A stretch of DNA of 64,000 nucleotides from Haemaphysalis longicornis. Its lineage: Eukaryota > Arthropoda > Arachnida > Ixodida > Ixodidae. The stretch is taken from the NCBI GenBank assembly GCA_013339765.2, contig CM023457.1, positions 80,534,192 to 80,598,191 of the forward strand, written 5' to 3'. Each line of letters begins with the position of its first letter. Positions within the stretch are counted from its first letter, which is position 1. The position numbers and the translations under genes are program-made. The notes under the pieces were generated by a model, which ran no database searches, was not told the DNA's origin, and was given only the letters and a program-made list of their open reading frames with translations. Shown here one piece after another: positions 50,656 to 61,357 of the stretch.

Positions 50656-51563
50656 CAGTTAAACCTGGATATAATGAAGTTGACAAAAATTAAGGCTCGC
50701 GTTAAGAAGCAGAAACGAAACCAAAATGCTAGACATCAGTGACGGTGAACTTGCCCTTCAAGAATTTATTTCACGGAGAACAGGCGTAATTTGCACCTAC
50801 CGCTCTCCCACAAGCTTAGCCACTGCACTGCACTCCAAAGAAGCAACGTCACTCAATTAACCCCGTATTCCCAAACGTATAGCTTAAGTATCACCAGAGT
50901 TCTTCAGTGCTTTTCTCTGGTATATGTTTTTCTGCTGGTATCTGCTTTCTTAGCTTCTCTCTGGTACGGGACTCTGGTATCATCACTTTTGCCTTTTGGC
51001 ACTTCTTGGTTTCAAACGCGTTTAAAAGACCAAACTTAATTATGCTGAAAGTTCGCCTTTGTGTGAACTTGATGCTCTTTTCAGCACTCAAAATGTATGA
51101 GGGGATTCCAGCTAGTGTACTATACCGGACGGTTACGTTCTTCTTCCTCGCCAGCGGAGACGGCATTTCAAATTGCGAGCTTGTCTTGGAAACAAAACTT
51201 TCCGTTTTCTGGCAGCAGAATTCACCATCGACGAACCGACACCTACATAGCAGTGAAGACGCGCTGACCCTACACGCCGACAAGCAGGCCTATCCACCTA
51301 ACAACGCACGGTATACAGTTTGCGCTGCGGACGAAATTCGCTAAATTAGTGCATCTCTCCAGCCGATGTTTCAGAAGAGGTACAAGAAACAATGGTTCAT
51401 CAGCGTAGAGAATTCGTTACATCGAAGTTAGCCGTCGCAACGCCTTCGTTACTTAGAGGTCGCAAGCACATGGGTTTCAATGGAACTATCAATGGGAAGT
51501 TGAAAAAGTTCGTTAAATACTGGGATTCGTTACAAAAAGGTTCGTTACATCCAGGTTTAACTT
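50656..51563. mobile_element. 908-bp pogo/Tigger-like element
   Basis: Left end CAGTTAAACCTGGATATAAT, right end GTTACATCCAGGTTTAACTT, inverted with three changes, flanked by TA at 50654-50655 and 51564-51565. Near the right end GTTCGTTAC/TTCGTTAAAT repeats (51410, 51510, 51527, 51541) resemble subterminal binding arrays. No DDE transposase frame, so non-autonomous. A third termini type, distinct from 3465 and 39767. Confidence 0.75.
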
Positions 51564-51565
51564 TA

Positions 51566-52479
51566 CTCGCATCTGAAAACTGCCGACGCAAGCACTTTTA
51601 AAACGTGTTGGAGTCGAAAGGGGTGGTCTTAGACTTCAGAACGCTGCAGTCTATAGTTTTCTCCAAATCCCCCTCCAGCGAGACAGGACAAAGCTGGAAA
51701 TACGAAGGCTGCGTTATAGACCAGTATGTCGCCCCCTGCACTTACAAAACTTGTTTCCGCAGCAGGCGACAAAACAGCCGATTCAGCAGATTGTAATTCG
51801 CCACAAAAGACTTGTAGGCCCGCAGAAAATTGCCTAAGAAGGGCCACGAAAATGAACAAATGTACGTAAGTAGGAAGATCGCGCCGCAAAACAGGTTTTG
51901 TAGGAAGAATCCTCACAAACCGGCGAATCACTTTCGAAGTAGTTCTTTTCTTTGTAATAACCCCTGCGCTTAGTGACTTGACACTGACAGGTCTTGTCTA
52001 TGACACCAGGCTTACGTTGAGCAGGGGTGGCCCGTTGCTTGGAATTTTCGTTTCCTGCCAATGTGTGAGCAAACATGTCCATGCTTTAATCCGGGTGCTG
52101 ACATACAGGGAAATTATGTTCAAGTTCCTGTCTCCGTTCTCGCAGTCCGTTACCACTGGTTGTAGCCGCCGCTAGAGCTATTGTGTACGTCCACTACGTA
52201 ATCCTCCGTGCTAATCATCCCTATGTGCACAATCGCCCCCCCCACCCCCACCCCCGATGCGAGTTGAATGAATAGAAGGAAGATTTCCATAATCAAGCGA
52301 TGAGATTGGTTGCACTCCAGGGGAAAAAAGCGATATCAGTAAGGCTATCACGCACCCAAAAGGATGCTAAGGAACGACAGTGACAGCGCGGAGAGACGCA
52401 GATAAGATTCGTTGCTTCTGTCGTTGCAACCAGAAGCGGTGACTCGACAGTTACGGCGCATTCCTCGAGTGTTACGGGC
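51566..52479. other. Unassigned stretch
   Basis: No gene recognised. A C-rich low-complexity tract (CGCCCCCCCCACCCCC) lies at about 52232-52254. Confidence 0.35.
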
Positions 52480-52892
52480 ACCTTACGGAAACGGCGCAGC
52501 CGATATCGTCGCCTAAAAATGGCGGAAAGCGTCACGTTCCTCAGTGACTGTGCGTTCCTGAAATCGCGACTCGCCACCCTCCTCTCCTTATCGCAGTGAC
52601 TCTGCCTGCGAGGGTAACCAGGGAGGGGGTGGGGGAGGAGGTACCCGGAGAAAGGTGGTGGTGAGGGTGAGTTCGTTGAGGGGAAAGGGCGATGACTGGG
52701 GCTGCGCCCTGGCGATAAAGCGAAGCGTCAACACTGTGGTCTCTTCCACACGGCTGACTTCCTCCACCAGGGCGCATAAATTACCGTGCGCACTGGGCTG
52801 CGCAGTCAGTCTGTTTTCGCGCCCGATTCCCGTCGCCTTCAGACCCCTGCGGAGTCTTGCACCATAGTCTTCACTCCTCTCCGTCCTCAACG
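52480..52892 (+). promoter_or_regulatory. Second CpG-rich promoter-like region
   Basis: CpG density rises again (GGCGCAGCCGATATCGTCGCC, GCGCGCCCGATTCCCGTCGCC-type text). It includes a G-rich block GGGAGGGGGTGGGGGAGGAG (52621-52640) and CAGTCAGTC before the candidate exon at 52893. No TATA box. Confidence 0.35.
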
Positions 52893-52913
52893 ATGCCTGC
52901 TGTCCTGGAAGAG
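52893..52913 (+). CDS. Candidate short first coding exon
   Basis: ATG (context CAACGATGC) opens MPAVLEE, then GAG followed by GTCAGTTTAC, an acceptable but not consensus donor. It follows a CpG-rich leader as the 45499 exon does and could be an alternative first exon of the same gene or of another; both junctions are phase 0. Seven codons give no identity. Confidence 0.3.
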
Positions 52914-53103
52914 GTCAGTTTACTCCGGCTAGTTTTTTTTGGCGCCGAGGCCTCTTTGTGCTGTTTGGAGTTAGCACTGGTGGTTACATTCGGGTTTAGG
53001 GCCAGACCAACCTGCGACTTCTGGCCATAGGCCGCCTCCTGTACCGTGTCCTGTCTAACAGAACTTGCTGCGGGATGCTAGTTCGTTCCTCAACAGTATT
53101 GTT
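52914..53103. other. Putative intron start
   Basis: Nothing recognised apart from a T-rich tract. Confidence 0.3.
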
Positions 53104-53158
53104 TTGGCGCTCTTTGCCCCAGTTGGCCTTACGCCATTAGCATCCAACCATCATCATA
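53104..53158 (-). repeat. TGGCGCAAGGCCA repeat, copy 3
   Basis: Plus-strand TTGGCGCTCTTTGCCCCAGT, GGCCTTACGCCATTA and CCAACCATCATCAT are the inverse of the 50126-50182 unit, with a few changes. Confidence 0.6.
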
Positions 53159-55257
53159 TCCTCCTCAACAGTTCCATAAGGTTCCTTCTTATGCGAGGAA
53201 AACATGGGGGAATAACATTTTTTTTTTCTTGGTCTAAGGTACCGTCACGTATTTTTCTTTTCGTGCAAATCAGGCACCAATGACCCTTGCCCTCTGCACT
53301 TTCGTCGCATGAGTGACATTATCTGCATAAGCACCTCGGCTTTATGCATACTGCGATTTTAAGGTGCTACCAGATAACTGTTTTAACTGCAGTATATCAC
53401 AGGCATCCCTTCCGCTGCCACAGGTATACGTACACTCCTTTCGCGGGTGCATTCGCGATTACTGCGGACGGCACACGTGTTGTAATATCATATCGGAAAA
53501 ACGGTAATGGCATGACGTGGGATACATGGTCCTCGCGTCTCCGCGAAGCCAGGTTTGATTCTCCCGCGCGTTGACTGCACACCCAACACAGTGCCGGTAT
53601 CTTTTGCGCATGCGCTCTGTTCTTGAGTGCGTGGCTTGCGTGCCAACCTCAGTTAAGCGCTCAGTTTATTTCCCCTCAACCTGCTTCAAAAGTACAGAGC
53701 TAATTCAGACTCCTTGACAGTCTCGGATATATCTTGACAGTTTGGTTTTTCGCCATAAACAGCGTTTTTGGGGGATATAAGAAAAGAGCATTGCGCTAAG
53801 CGCGGAGCTAGCTGTCCGTTCCACTTGTTAGCGTAACGAAGACGAACGATTTTTTGCGGCAGAGACATTTTTAGCCGAAATTGCAACCGGCGTACATTGT
53901 CCCTTTTTCCTGTACAGTGTTATAGCGAGAATAAAGAATTCGGCAATCGCTGCAATAAAGGCATGCAGGTTGCGACATTCGGCCTCTCAAGGCGATTTTT
54001 TTTTTTTTGGCGAAACTCCTCTTGCCGTCTTCCAAATTTAGCACGCTATAAAAGTAATAAAATTCTAGACTATATGTTATTATTCTGCTACTGTCGAGTA
54101 TTCCCACTGCTTGAGGGCTTCTCTTCTTGCACTACGGCTCTTCTGTTTGGTGCTGCCCACCAACGAAGTCACGGAAAGCTCCAAGTTGAACGGACTCAGC
54201 CAGGTCATGTTTTGTCGAGTTCGAATGCCGGTTTCTTGGGCCTACGGGAAGTGAACCTACCACGTCCAATTTGCTCCTCTTACACAAAAACGCATGTCAT
54301 ACATATTTGCTTCGGTGTCTCGGGCAATGCGCGGGGCCAAGCTATAAATACCGCATCTGTATAACCTTTTAAAGCGAAGCTTTCTATGTCTCACTGATGT
54401 CGTCTGTTTTCTGGCGTCACGCTCCCTCGCTAAATCGGGGGACCGCATGGTTGTTCTGGCAACCTTTGGATGGCGTGCGATGCATGAAAATCCGTTCGAA
54501 AATGGCCTTGCCCCACCCATTGTTTGTTTCTGCGTTGAGAAAATTTCGTTTCTCGCCTTTTTTAAGTAAACATAGTGGATACATTTTTATATATTATCCT
54601 GTCGTCTGCTTGCGGTAAACCTGTTACACCAGTAGCGAAGTTTGCAGGGACGTGCGTTTGCGCAAAAGGAACGAATGTTAGCGCTGTTGTGTGCTCGTTA
54701 CCACGTACATTTTTTTCGAAGCTGAGAACTACATGCAGTTAACCAGATCACTGAATTTTTGCGCAGTTTAAGCCGGCAACTCGCGGTCACTCCCGTATTG
54801 CTCCGCTGGGGTCCGCAGTGTTGACATGTACTCTACTCACCCGTACGTTCTCATTGGCGTTTTTCCGGAATACCTCGGCTAAGTTGAGGCTGACGGCAAT
54901 AGAACTTGTACTGTCCATTCTCGGCGGCCCAGAAGGAAAATACGTAAAATCGAAGGCTTTGGCTGATGACGTCACCCATCTCCAAGTGACCCGCCATGTG
55001 ATAGCGCGCGGTGGGATTTCTTGGCCTCAGAATTCAGGGAGGCCTGTTAAAAGCTACCTCCAACCACACAACGCTTTGGGTCACGTACGCGGATCCGCGC
55101 TCGGACAAGTTCAACGGCGAGGTTGCGGCGTCGAGGAAGATGGGTTTGCGAAGGCTGGCTGCAGGACGTCATGCCGTCTCCTAACTTTCGCTTCCTCCAT
55201 GATTCAGCACGTGACGTAGCCGCCGAGACGATGGTGACCGTCCCTGTTTTCACAGGA
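53159..55257. other. Unassigned stretch
   Basis: About 2.1 kb without recognised repeats. One frame at 55040-55175 (TTLWVTYADPRSDKFNGEV) looks coding-like but ends at a stop without a donor. Confidence 0.3.
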
Positions 55258-55478
55258 TTTTCCTGGCATTTACCCCGATGTTACGCTTTGGGATCTCAAG
55301 GCGTTTACCGGTATCCGCAGCTTGCCGTACAACGATTTCAACGTTGCTTGGCACGAGGTTACGCTCAACAAGCTGCGGCTACCCATCGTTAAACCTAACA
55401 AGTGCCACAGCACGCACTCACGGAGTTGTATTGGTCAACGCTTACTCTCGGGATTTTCAGTTTCGTGCTAGTGCACGA
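55258..55478 (+). other. Possible exon or coding remnant after an acceptor
   Basis: GTCCCTGTTTTCACAG followed by GATTTTCC is a fair splice acceptor (last intron base near 55257). One frame then stays open to a TAG at about 55478: DFPGIYPDVTLWDLKAFTGI, RSLPYNDFNVAWHEV, TLNKLRLPIVKPNK. It reads like real protein, but no family was recognised and no donor closes it. It could be a terminal exon or a retroelement scrap. Confidence 0.25.
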
Positions 55479-56044
55479 AACTGAACATCCCGCGTATTGC
55501 TCGCACAGTCGTACATATATGCACAGCGCTGGACATACCTCCAGGGACGTACTGACCGACCACGGCCGCTCGACCAGCGCTTATATCCGGGTTGTCTTAT
55601 TTCGTGCTAGCCCTAAAACTCGTACAATGTTACATGTTCGCATTGACGCTTTTCTCCAGCATTTTCTGCCTCATGCGCGTCCAAAAACTTGTACAATGGA
55701 GCAACATGGTAGCACTAAGCGCCTACAGTTGCTGATGCTGAAGCCAGGGACCAATGCTACCGTTTGTACCGATGTCTGTGTTGTGAACACGAGTGACGGA
55801 TGGCTAATTGTCAGTACTACGCCATCCCTGAAGACACCGACACCTTCGTGTATAGCAAGTTGGCACTGGATGAGACAAGCGCAACACACAGCAGAGGAAC
55901 CGTCGGCGGCTTTATTATTGATATTGCGAAACCCGACCAAAAATGCTGCAGGCTTCAGACTTCTGTATACCTTTGGACTCCCATGCTACAACGACCCCCA
56001 ACGTCCAACCACGTGGCACATATCGTGTTTGAATTTGGTTGGTT
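55479..56044. other. Unassigned stretch
   Basis: The 216-codon frame 55402-56052 has no domain and overlaps a frame broken by stops; not called. Confidence 0.3.
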
Positions 56045-56080
56045 GTGATTGATTGTGGGTTTAACATGCTTAAGCTACAG
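56045..56080 (-). mobile_element. SINE tail remnant
   Basis: GATTGATTGTGGGTTTAACA and GCTTAAGCTAC match the SINE 3' end in inverse orientation; only this end is present, 70 bp left of a fuller copy. Confidence 0.5.
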
Positions 56081-56148
56081 CGCAATAAAACACACACAAG
56101 GACAAGTAAGGGTTGAACCGACTAGCCCAGACGTCAACATTACTAAAC

Positions 56149-56374
56149 TGATTGTGGGGTTTAACACGCCGAAGCTACGCATGAGGCGCGCGTAGTGGAG
56201 GGCTCCGGATAATTTCGGTCACCTGCGGATCGTTGACGTGCGCCTAAATGTCGACACACGGGCGTTTTCGCTTTTCGCATTCATCTGAAGATCGGCCACC
56301 GCGCCCGGGATGGAACTGGCCTCTTCGGGCTCAGTAGCAGAAGACCTTATCCACTGAAGCCACCGCAACGGGTT
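56149..56374 (-). mobile_element. SINE (Ruka-like), diverged
   Basis: GATTGTGGGGTTTAACACGC tail side, GGGCGTTTTCGCTTTTCG body, and a decayed head ending CTGAAGCCACCGCAACGGGT. The B-box is lost (CATCCCGGGC region), so it is inactive. Confidence 0.75.
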
Positions 56375-58125
56375 GTTTGGATTTGGTCCTGGCTACAAGG
56401 CAATAAAGGCATTGTATACCGCGATCAGGATGTGCATTGGCTTTGCAAGAGGTTCGCTGGACATCCACTTTCGCAGGGCGGGGATATCGTCCAAATTTTT
56501 TTTCGTGTCCCTTGTACTTTTTCAAAAGTCGACGATGTTCCTGGACGCTTCCGGGACGCAGACCGAGCTTGTTCGTTCGTGACATAACCCAATTTGTAGC
56601 AACCAAGTCCCTCGTCACAGTGTACTTTGCTGCATGAAAAGTAGCCCGCGAGTGCTTCCACCGTAAAGTTACCGATATAATTAACTCGATTTATTCGAAT
56701 TGTTTCAGTGATCCCAACCGCAACGCGTAGAGAGCAAATAATGCCCTCTTTTGAGAAAGTATCGCTTACAGCGAAGCCAGTTTGGTGTGCCGAGGGATTC
56801 GCAATAACGATGGTTTAGTGTATTTACGTTACCGCGCAGTAGGAGAGTGAACCAGTGCCATGTAGCCAAGTTCAGTGAGGCCAGACTACTGTTTGTTGCC
56901 AGCTTGTTCAGCCGTCCGCTATCAAGGAGCGCTTGCGTATTGCGCACACCGGAACGTAGGCCTACTTCTCTTTCGCGCTCTCGCCAGGACGAATTTAGAA
57001 TGGAAGCTCGTGCGTCAGCTTGCGTAATCGGAGCGCGTACTTGGGGGAAGGACGGAAAAGGAAGACAAGCGGGGCACGCGCTGATACGAATACGCCCAAG
57101 GGGAGACAAAAGTTGGCAACGGACTCGAGGAGTGAACTTTACGCCCCCTGGGCACGCGCCCGGCAGCTGTCACTTATCCGCGGCCTGGCTGGACCTTTCC
57201 TCTTATCTCTCCTCCTCTCCGCCCCACTCGCCCACCGTATCTTGGTCCCCTGACTTGCTTCCGGTGCCGTTATCAGCTGCGCTCGCGCAAGGTTGCCCTA
57301 AACCACACGTGGGGCGGCATCTGTGGGCTCTCAGGATCGAGTAGGGTCTGGCAGACTTATCGCGCATGCATGTGCTTCGGCTTTCTTTTATCTGTTTGCA
57401 GGAGCACTCCTGGAGCCTCAATTTGAATCTTGCCGACGGTAGTGATATGCTTACACCAGCGCGTGCTTGTCGGAGTACGGCGTAGTTGTCAAAAACTGAC
57501 CGCCTATCTGTCGTGCTGGAACATCTGTAAACCTTTTTAACTGCTTCGTCCTGGCAGCTGCCATTTTATTAGTGGGCTGTGTTAGCGGCCCTATAATTGG
57601 CGCAGCCTACAGGAAGATGTGACAGCGCATGCGCAACACGGCCCAGAACATGTCCTGATCTTATGAAAGATTAACGGACGAAAAGGTTTATACTTTGCCC
57701 AGGAAAGGACCTCTTCATGAGAAATTCGGGATGTTTGGAAGTATTCTTCTAATTGGGTGTCACAGGCAAGCTTTTCTCTTTTTATTTTGAGTAAAAAATC
57801 GTGAACGAACTTGTGAATATTCAGAATCAAGGTGCTGAAGAATTCAGAATCCAACTTGTGAATGCACTCACACATAGTTAACAATTTCGGAGAGAACCCG
57901 TGCTATATTTATTTGCTTAAAGTTGAAAGTAGTCACTTTATCTTTATAGTTAAAGATAACGTGCAAATTTGTATAAAGGGGCCAGTTTAGCTAGGGCTTC
58001 GGCTAGGGGCCCGGGGGTAAAGAAAGTAGGCTGGCGCTTACCGCGGTTCGTATTCCTGGTCGTGGAAGCTGTATTGCCGCTTGACGTTTTGGCGCCGGTT
58101 AATCCGCGGCATTCCACTGCCATTC
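56375..58125. other. Unassigned stretch
   Basis: No gene recognised. 56930-57320 is CpG-rich with a 165-codon plus frame (56847-57344) lacking any domain; possibly another promoter-like patch. Confidence 0.3.
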
Positions 58126-58315
58126 ACCAGGGTGGCTCAGTGGCTAAGAGTTTGTGCTGCTGAGCGGAAGGACGCGGGTTCGACTCCCGGCCGCGGTGGC
58201 TGCTTCTCTGATGGAGGCGAAAAGCGAAAACGCCCGCGTGTCGACAGTGTGGTACACGCTAAAGATGCGAAAGCCCTCCACTACGGCGCACCTCATAGCC
58301 CTGGCCTCTTCCTTC
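58126..58315 (+). mobile_element. SINE (Ruka-like), 3'-shortened
   Basis: AGGGTGGCTCAGTGGCTAAG head, intact B-box GGTTCGACTCC, body GATGGAGGCGAAAAGC and CCCTCCACTACGGCGCACCTC; the AGATCCCCAGGTGGTC block is deleted and no (AATC)n tail remains. Confidence 0.8.
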
Positions 58316-58982
58316 GGTCGTGATCCGACGAAGCATATGAACAACCTGTCCCCTTGCGCATTCCAAATTCCTTATCCACCTGGTGTTCGCGCAATCTGCT
58401 TGGAAAATCATGCCTAGAATTTTGATTCCCGTCCATCCATTGGCTGAGATGGCTGGACACTCCAATGGGGTCGTGAACAGAGAAAACTGACCATTTGGCT
58501 CCTTTCATTTAATAAAGTTCATTATATCTCTCTCAAAGACCAGGCGCGTACAAAGTGCGCACTTAGTCGCTGCACCTTAATCTCATTGGACTCAGGCCAT
58601 TCATTCCCATCATGGGCGTGCTGGTCGATTTGAGATAAGGCTGGCGATGGTGCATGTAATGAAACACTAGTGAGCGGAATTTTTTCGTTGCAATGGACGG
58701 TTTGCCGCCTGTCCATGCATAACCCTGGACAATTCCCTCGTTATTTGGTCATGCTAGAACATATAAATACTGAGGCCTAACATCGGTGTCGACAATTTCA
58801 GGGGCACTGAACTTCAAGAGCAGATGCTAAGCACGGAAACGCAATAGGCGGAAGCCCTTCTAGAGTGGCACTGATCCACTCCTGAGACTAGGACTGCGCC
58901 AGGAGACTTTTTGTACACATGAGCAAATAAACAATCGTCTCTGCAAGGTGTGCGACGGTGGAATAAGTACAGCAGAAAAAAT
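58316..58982. other. Unassigned stretch
   Basis: No gene or repeat recognised. Confidence 0.35.
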
Positions 58983-59465
58983 GAGCAGTGGCTTAGCTAG
59001 GTTATGCCAGGTATACGTAGCGTGAGCTAAGGTTCAACTTTATTCTTCGCTTTCCTGGTTGTCTAGGATTACCTTGATTATCATGCTTACTGCTGCTTGA
59101 ATGACACATACACACGGTGTAGGCATTATGTGACACATGTATATTTATCAAGCGGCTCCGGCGCAGCGTCACCGATCGCCCCAGAGCTAAGCTGGTTCCA
59201 CAGGCGCACGTTGGTGTTGCTGCGGCGCACGAGCCATCGGTTGCACACCCGGCCACCCCTCGCATGATATCATCAAGTGGACCGGGCTGCCACGTGCGGA
59301 ACGGAGGTCGGTGAAGACACTGGGTGCCTGGGGTGTGTGAGAGACGCCGGGCAACGAGTAATGTTCTGTGCGTCGTGTGACGTCACTGCTCCTCGCGCAT
59401 GCGCAACACGGCTCTCCAGGAGCCACGCGAAACTGCTCAACCTCGGCCAGTGTAGCTCACGCTAC
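58983..59465 (+). mobile_element. Composite tRNA-like element T, copy C, without pentanucleotide arms
   Basis: Plus-strand head AGCAGTGGCTTAGCTAGG (A-box pattern) and AGGTTCAACTTTATTC, CTTTCCTGGTTGTCTAGGAT as in copies A and B; then GCTCCTCGCGCATGCGCAAC, GAAACTGCTCAACCTCGGCC and GTAGCTCACGCTAC at the end. It keeps one GCGCGAGGAGCA module and has no TGGAT run. Confidence 0.65.
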
Positions 59466-59504
59466 AAAAGAGGAGCTCGATTCCTTGGCGCCAAGCTTCA
59501 GCGG

Positions 59505-59900
59505 AGTGCGTTGGATCTGCTGCGCGCAGGCGGTCATCTATAGGCAACTCCAAACAAAGAGGTCCCGAACCCCTACCTAAAGCACAAGATGTACCCGGAG
59601 ACATACCCTGATGCCACCTGTCGGGTGTGTCGCAAAGCTCCAGCAAGACTCGAGCACATCATCTGGGATTGCCTCGCATACCCGGACGAATCAAACACAA
59701 GAACGATGCCACCTGCCTTCGAGGAGGCGGTGCGGACTGAAGACCAAAATCTTCAACTACAGGCTGTCCAGCAAGTCATCGTGGCGCTGGCCAGGCAGGA
59801 GGACCCCGGCGACCCGGTGACGGGGAGCGGAGGACCCCTAGTCGGGTTGGCTACATCTGCGGTGACGACTACGGCCAAGTCATGAAGACCTAGCAATAGG
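59505..59900 (+). mobile_element. LINE C-terminal fragment
   Basis: Frame 59589-59885: MYPETYPDATCRVCRKAPAR, LEHIIWDCLAYP forms a C-x2-C-x7-H-x4-C knuckle as in family 1 (MYPTQYP...CNFC...HVVWEC), and LQLQAVQQVIVALARQEDP matches the region after it. It is a different subfamily with GC-rich codons and an intact reading frame to the stop at 59883. Confidence 0.65.
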
Positions 59901-60067
59901 ACTTCATTCGCAGGCCCCAAAGAAGTTTTTCCCGTCCAATCCAATTCTTCAAGGCAGTGGCCGTATGCCCTTCAACTCGCCCGCTCGATGGAGCATAGCA
60001 AGGGTGCGTAGCGTGCTCTGTAGCCACAGTACCAACAGAGCATGCCACGTATGTGCCAGCGCACGTC
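59901..60067. other. LINE 3' flank, unassigned
   Basis: Possible 3' UTR of the preceding LINE; no tail recognised. Confidence 0.3.
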
Positions 60068-60076
60068 GCCTGCTGC

Positions 60077-60614
60077 CAGAGATGGCAAAATTACTTCTAA
60101 AAAGTAATTAAATTACATTACTCATTACTATCCTGGAATTTTCAAAAATGTAATTAAATTGCTTTAGAAGTTACAGGTAGCCGAAAATAATGACATTTAA
60201 ATGTCATTTAAAATAATGACTATTACTTTTCAAAAGTAATAAAATTATTTTGAAACGCATGAAAAGGGTACGAAGAGTCACTAGAAAGCAGGCAGAGCTG
60301 TCATCGAATCGTTGTTTCCTTCGCGTTCGTAGAGTTCCAGTGCCCAGAGACTTTCGGAGCATTGGAACTCTACTTGTTCAACTTTTCTTGCTCAACTTTT
60401 TATGCCGTAAAAAAAGCAGACAGCCTATATCGTAGGCGAAAGTAATTGACAAAGTAATGAGTAATTTCCATGAAATTACTGGCGTGGTGTAATTTATTAC
60501 AATACTGAGTTACCAACACTCAAAAGTGAATAATTAAATTACTAATTGCAACAGAAAGTAATTTAATTATTGTAATTTAATTACTGTAATTTCATTACTG
60601 CCAAGTCCGGCCTG
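60077..60614. mobile_element. AT-rich hAT-like MITE
   Basis: CAGAGATGGCAAAATTACTT at the left and ATTACTGCCAAGTCCGGCCTG at the right, with dense AAGTAATTAAATTAC/GTAATTTAATTAC inverted text inside, a structure common in hAT-derived MITEs. A 14-bp direct repeat with one change (GCCTGCTGCCAGAG 60068-60081; GCCTGATGCCAGAG 60610-60623) overlaps both ends, so exact boundaries are uncertain. No transposase. Confidence 0.6.
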
Positions 60615-60623
60615 ATGCCAGAG

Positions 60624-60929
60624 TAACCTGTTGCCTCACTCGTCGTGGTTAATGCCGGAGTGTGATGGTTTCGTTTGCATAAAACAGAGCACGACGGGTG
60701 GTTTTGTTTCGCCTTCGTCAGAACTGCAATCTGAACATTGGGTATCGAACCTGTACTTCGCGCGTAACATCGCGTCGCCTTGGGACAAGGTGCACAGGTC
60801 GCTGGCAACGATCCGATGCCGCAGTTTAAACCAACGTTCATAGAACCAACTTGCTCGAAGCATCGTTTATAGAAATAACGGTGGCCCAAACCAAGCCCTA
60901 AGAACCGCCTTGATGAAGAAAATCTGCTA
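60624..60929. other. Unassigned stretch
   Basis: No gene recognised. Confidence 0.35.
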
Positions 60930-61357
60930 AAAAACCGTGGCTGGTACCTCTGCCATAGGAATCAGTAAAGCACGAAAGTGCAATGTGCAGCGAAATCTAC
61001 AGCTGAGCATGATTTGCGGGTGTCTTGTGGGTGTGCTTGGCGAGCGACGTCCGGCTGGTGGGTCGCTTCGGCAAAGGTGTACTGGCGTCATTTCCGTGAC
61101 GAATATGACACCAGTGAAATCTTGGTGCATCCCGGCATAAAACACTTTCGTGTTAAAATACAAAGCCCGAAAACGAACAACCCATGAAAAATGTACTCTT
61201 TAGTACTGAAGGTTGCTTCCCCGCAAAAAGACCCTGTATGCAGAGGTGCACCCTTTACAGGCCGCTTGCTTCGTTGTACTGGCGTCCCTTCCGTGACGGA
61301 TATGACGTCACAAATGTTTGTGTATCCCGGAATAAAACACTATCGTGTTAAAATGAG
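60930..61357 (+). repeat. Dispersed repeat Q, copy 4 (full length)
   Basis: ACCTCTGCCATAGGAATCAG, GCACGAAAGTGCAATGTGCA, GAGCATGATTTGCGGG, TTGTGGGTGTGCTTGGCGAG, then two modules (TACTGGCGTCATTTCCGTGA ... AAAACACTTTCGTGTTAAAA and TACTGGCGTCCCTTCCGTGA ... AAAACACTATCGTGTTAAAA). The second module has TGACGTCA. It ends at the AACAC/GTGTT hairpin. Confidence 0.75.

Noticed and set aside
55402..56052. 216-codon plus-strand ORF
   Set aside because: No recognised motif and no splice or promoter support; competes with other open frames in the same region.
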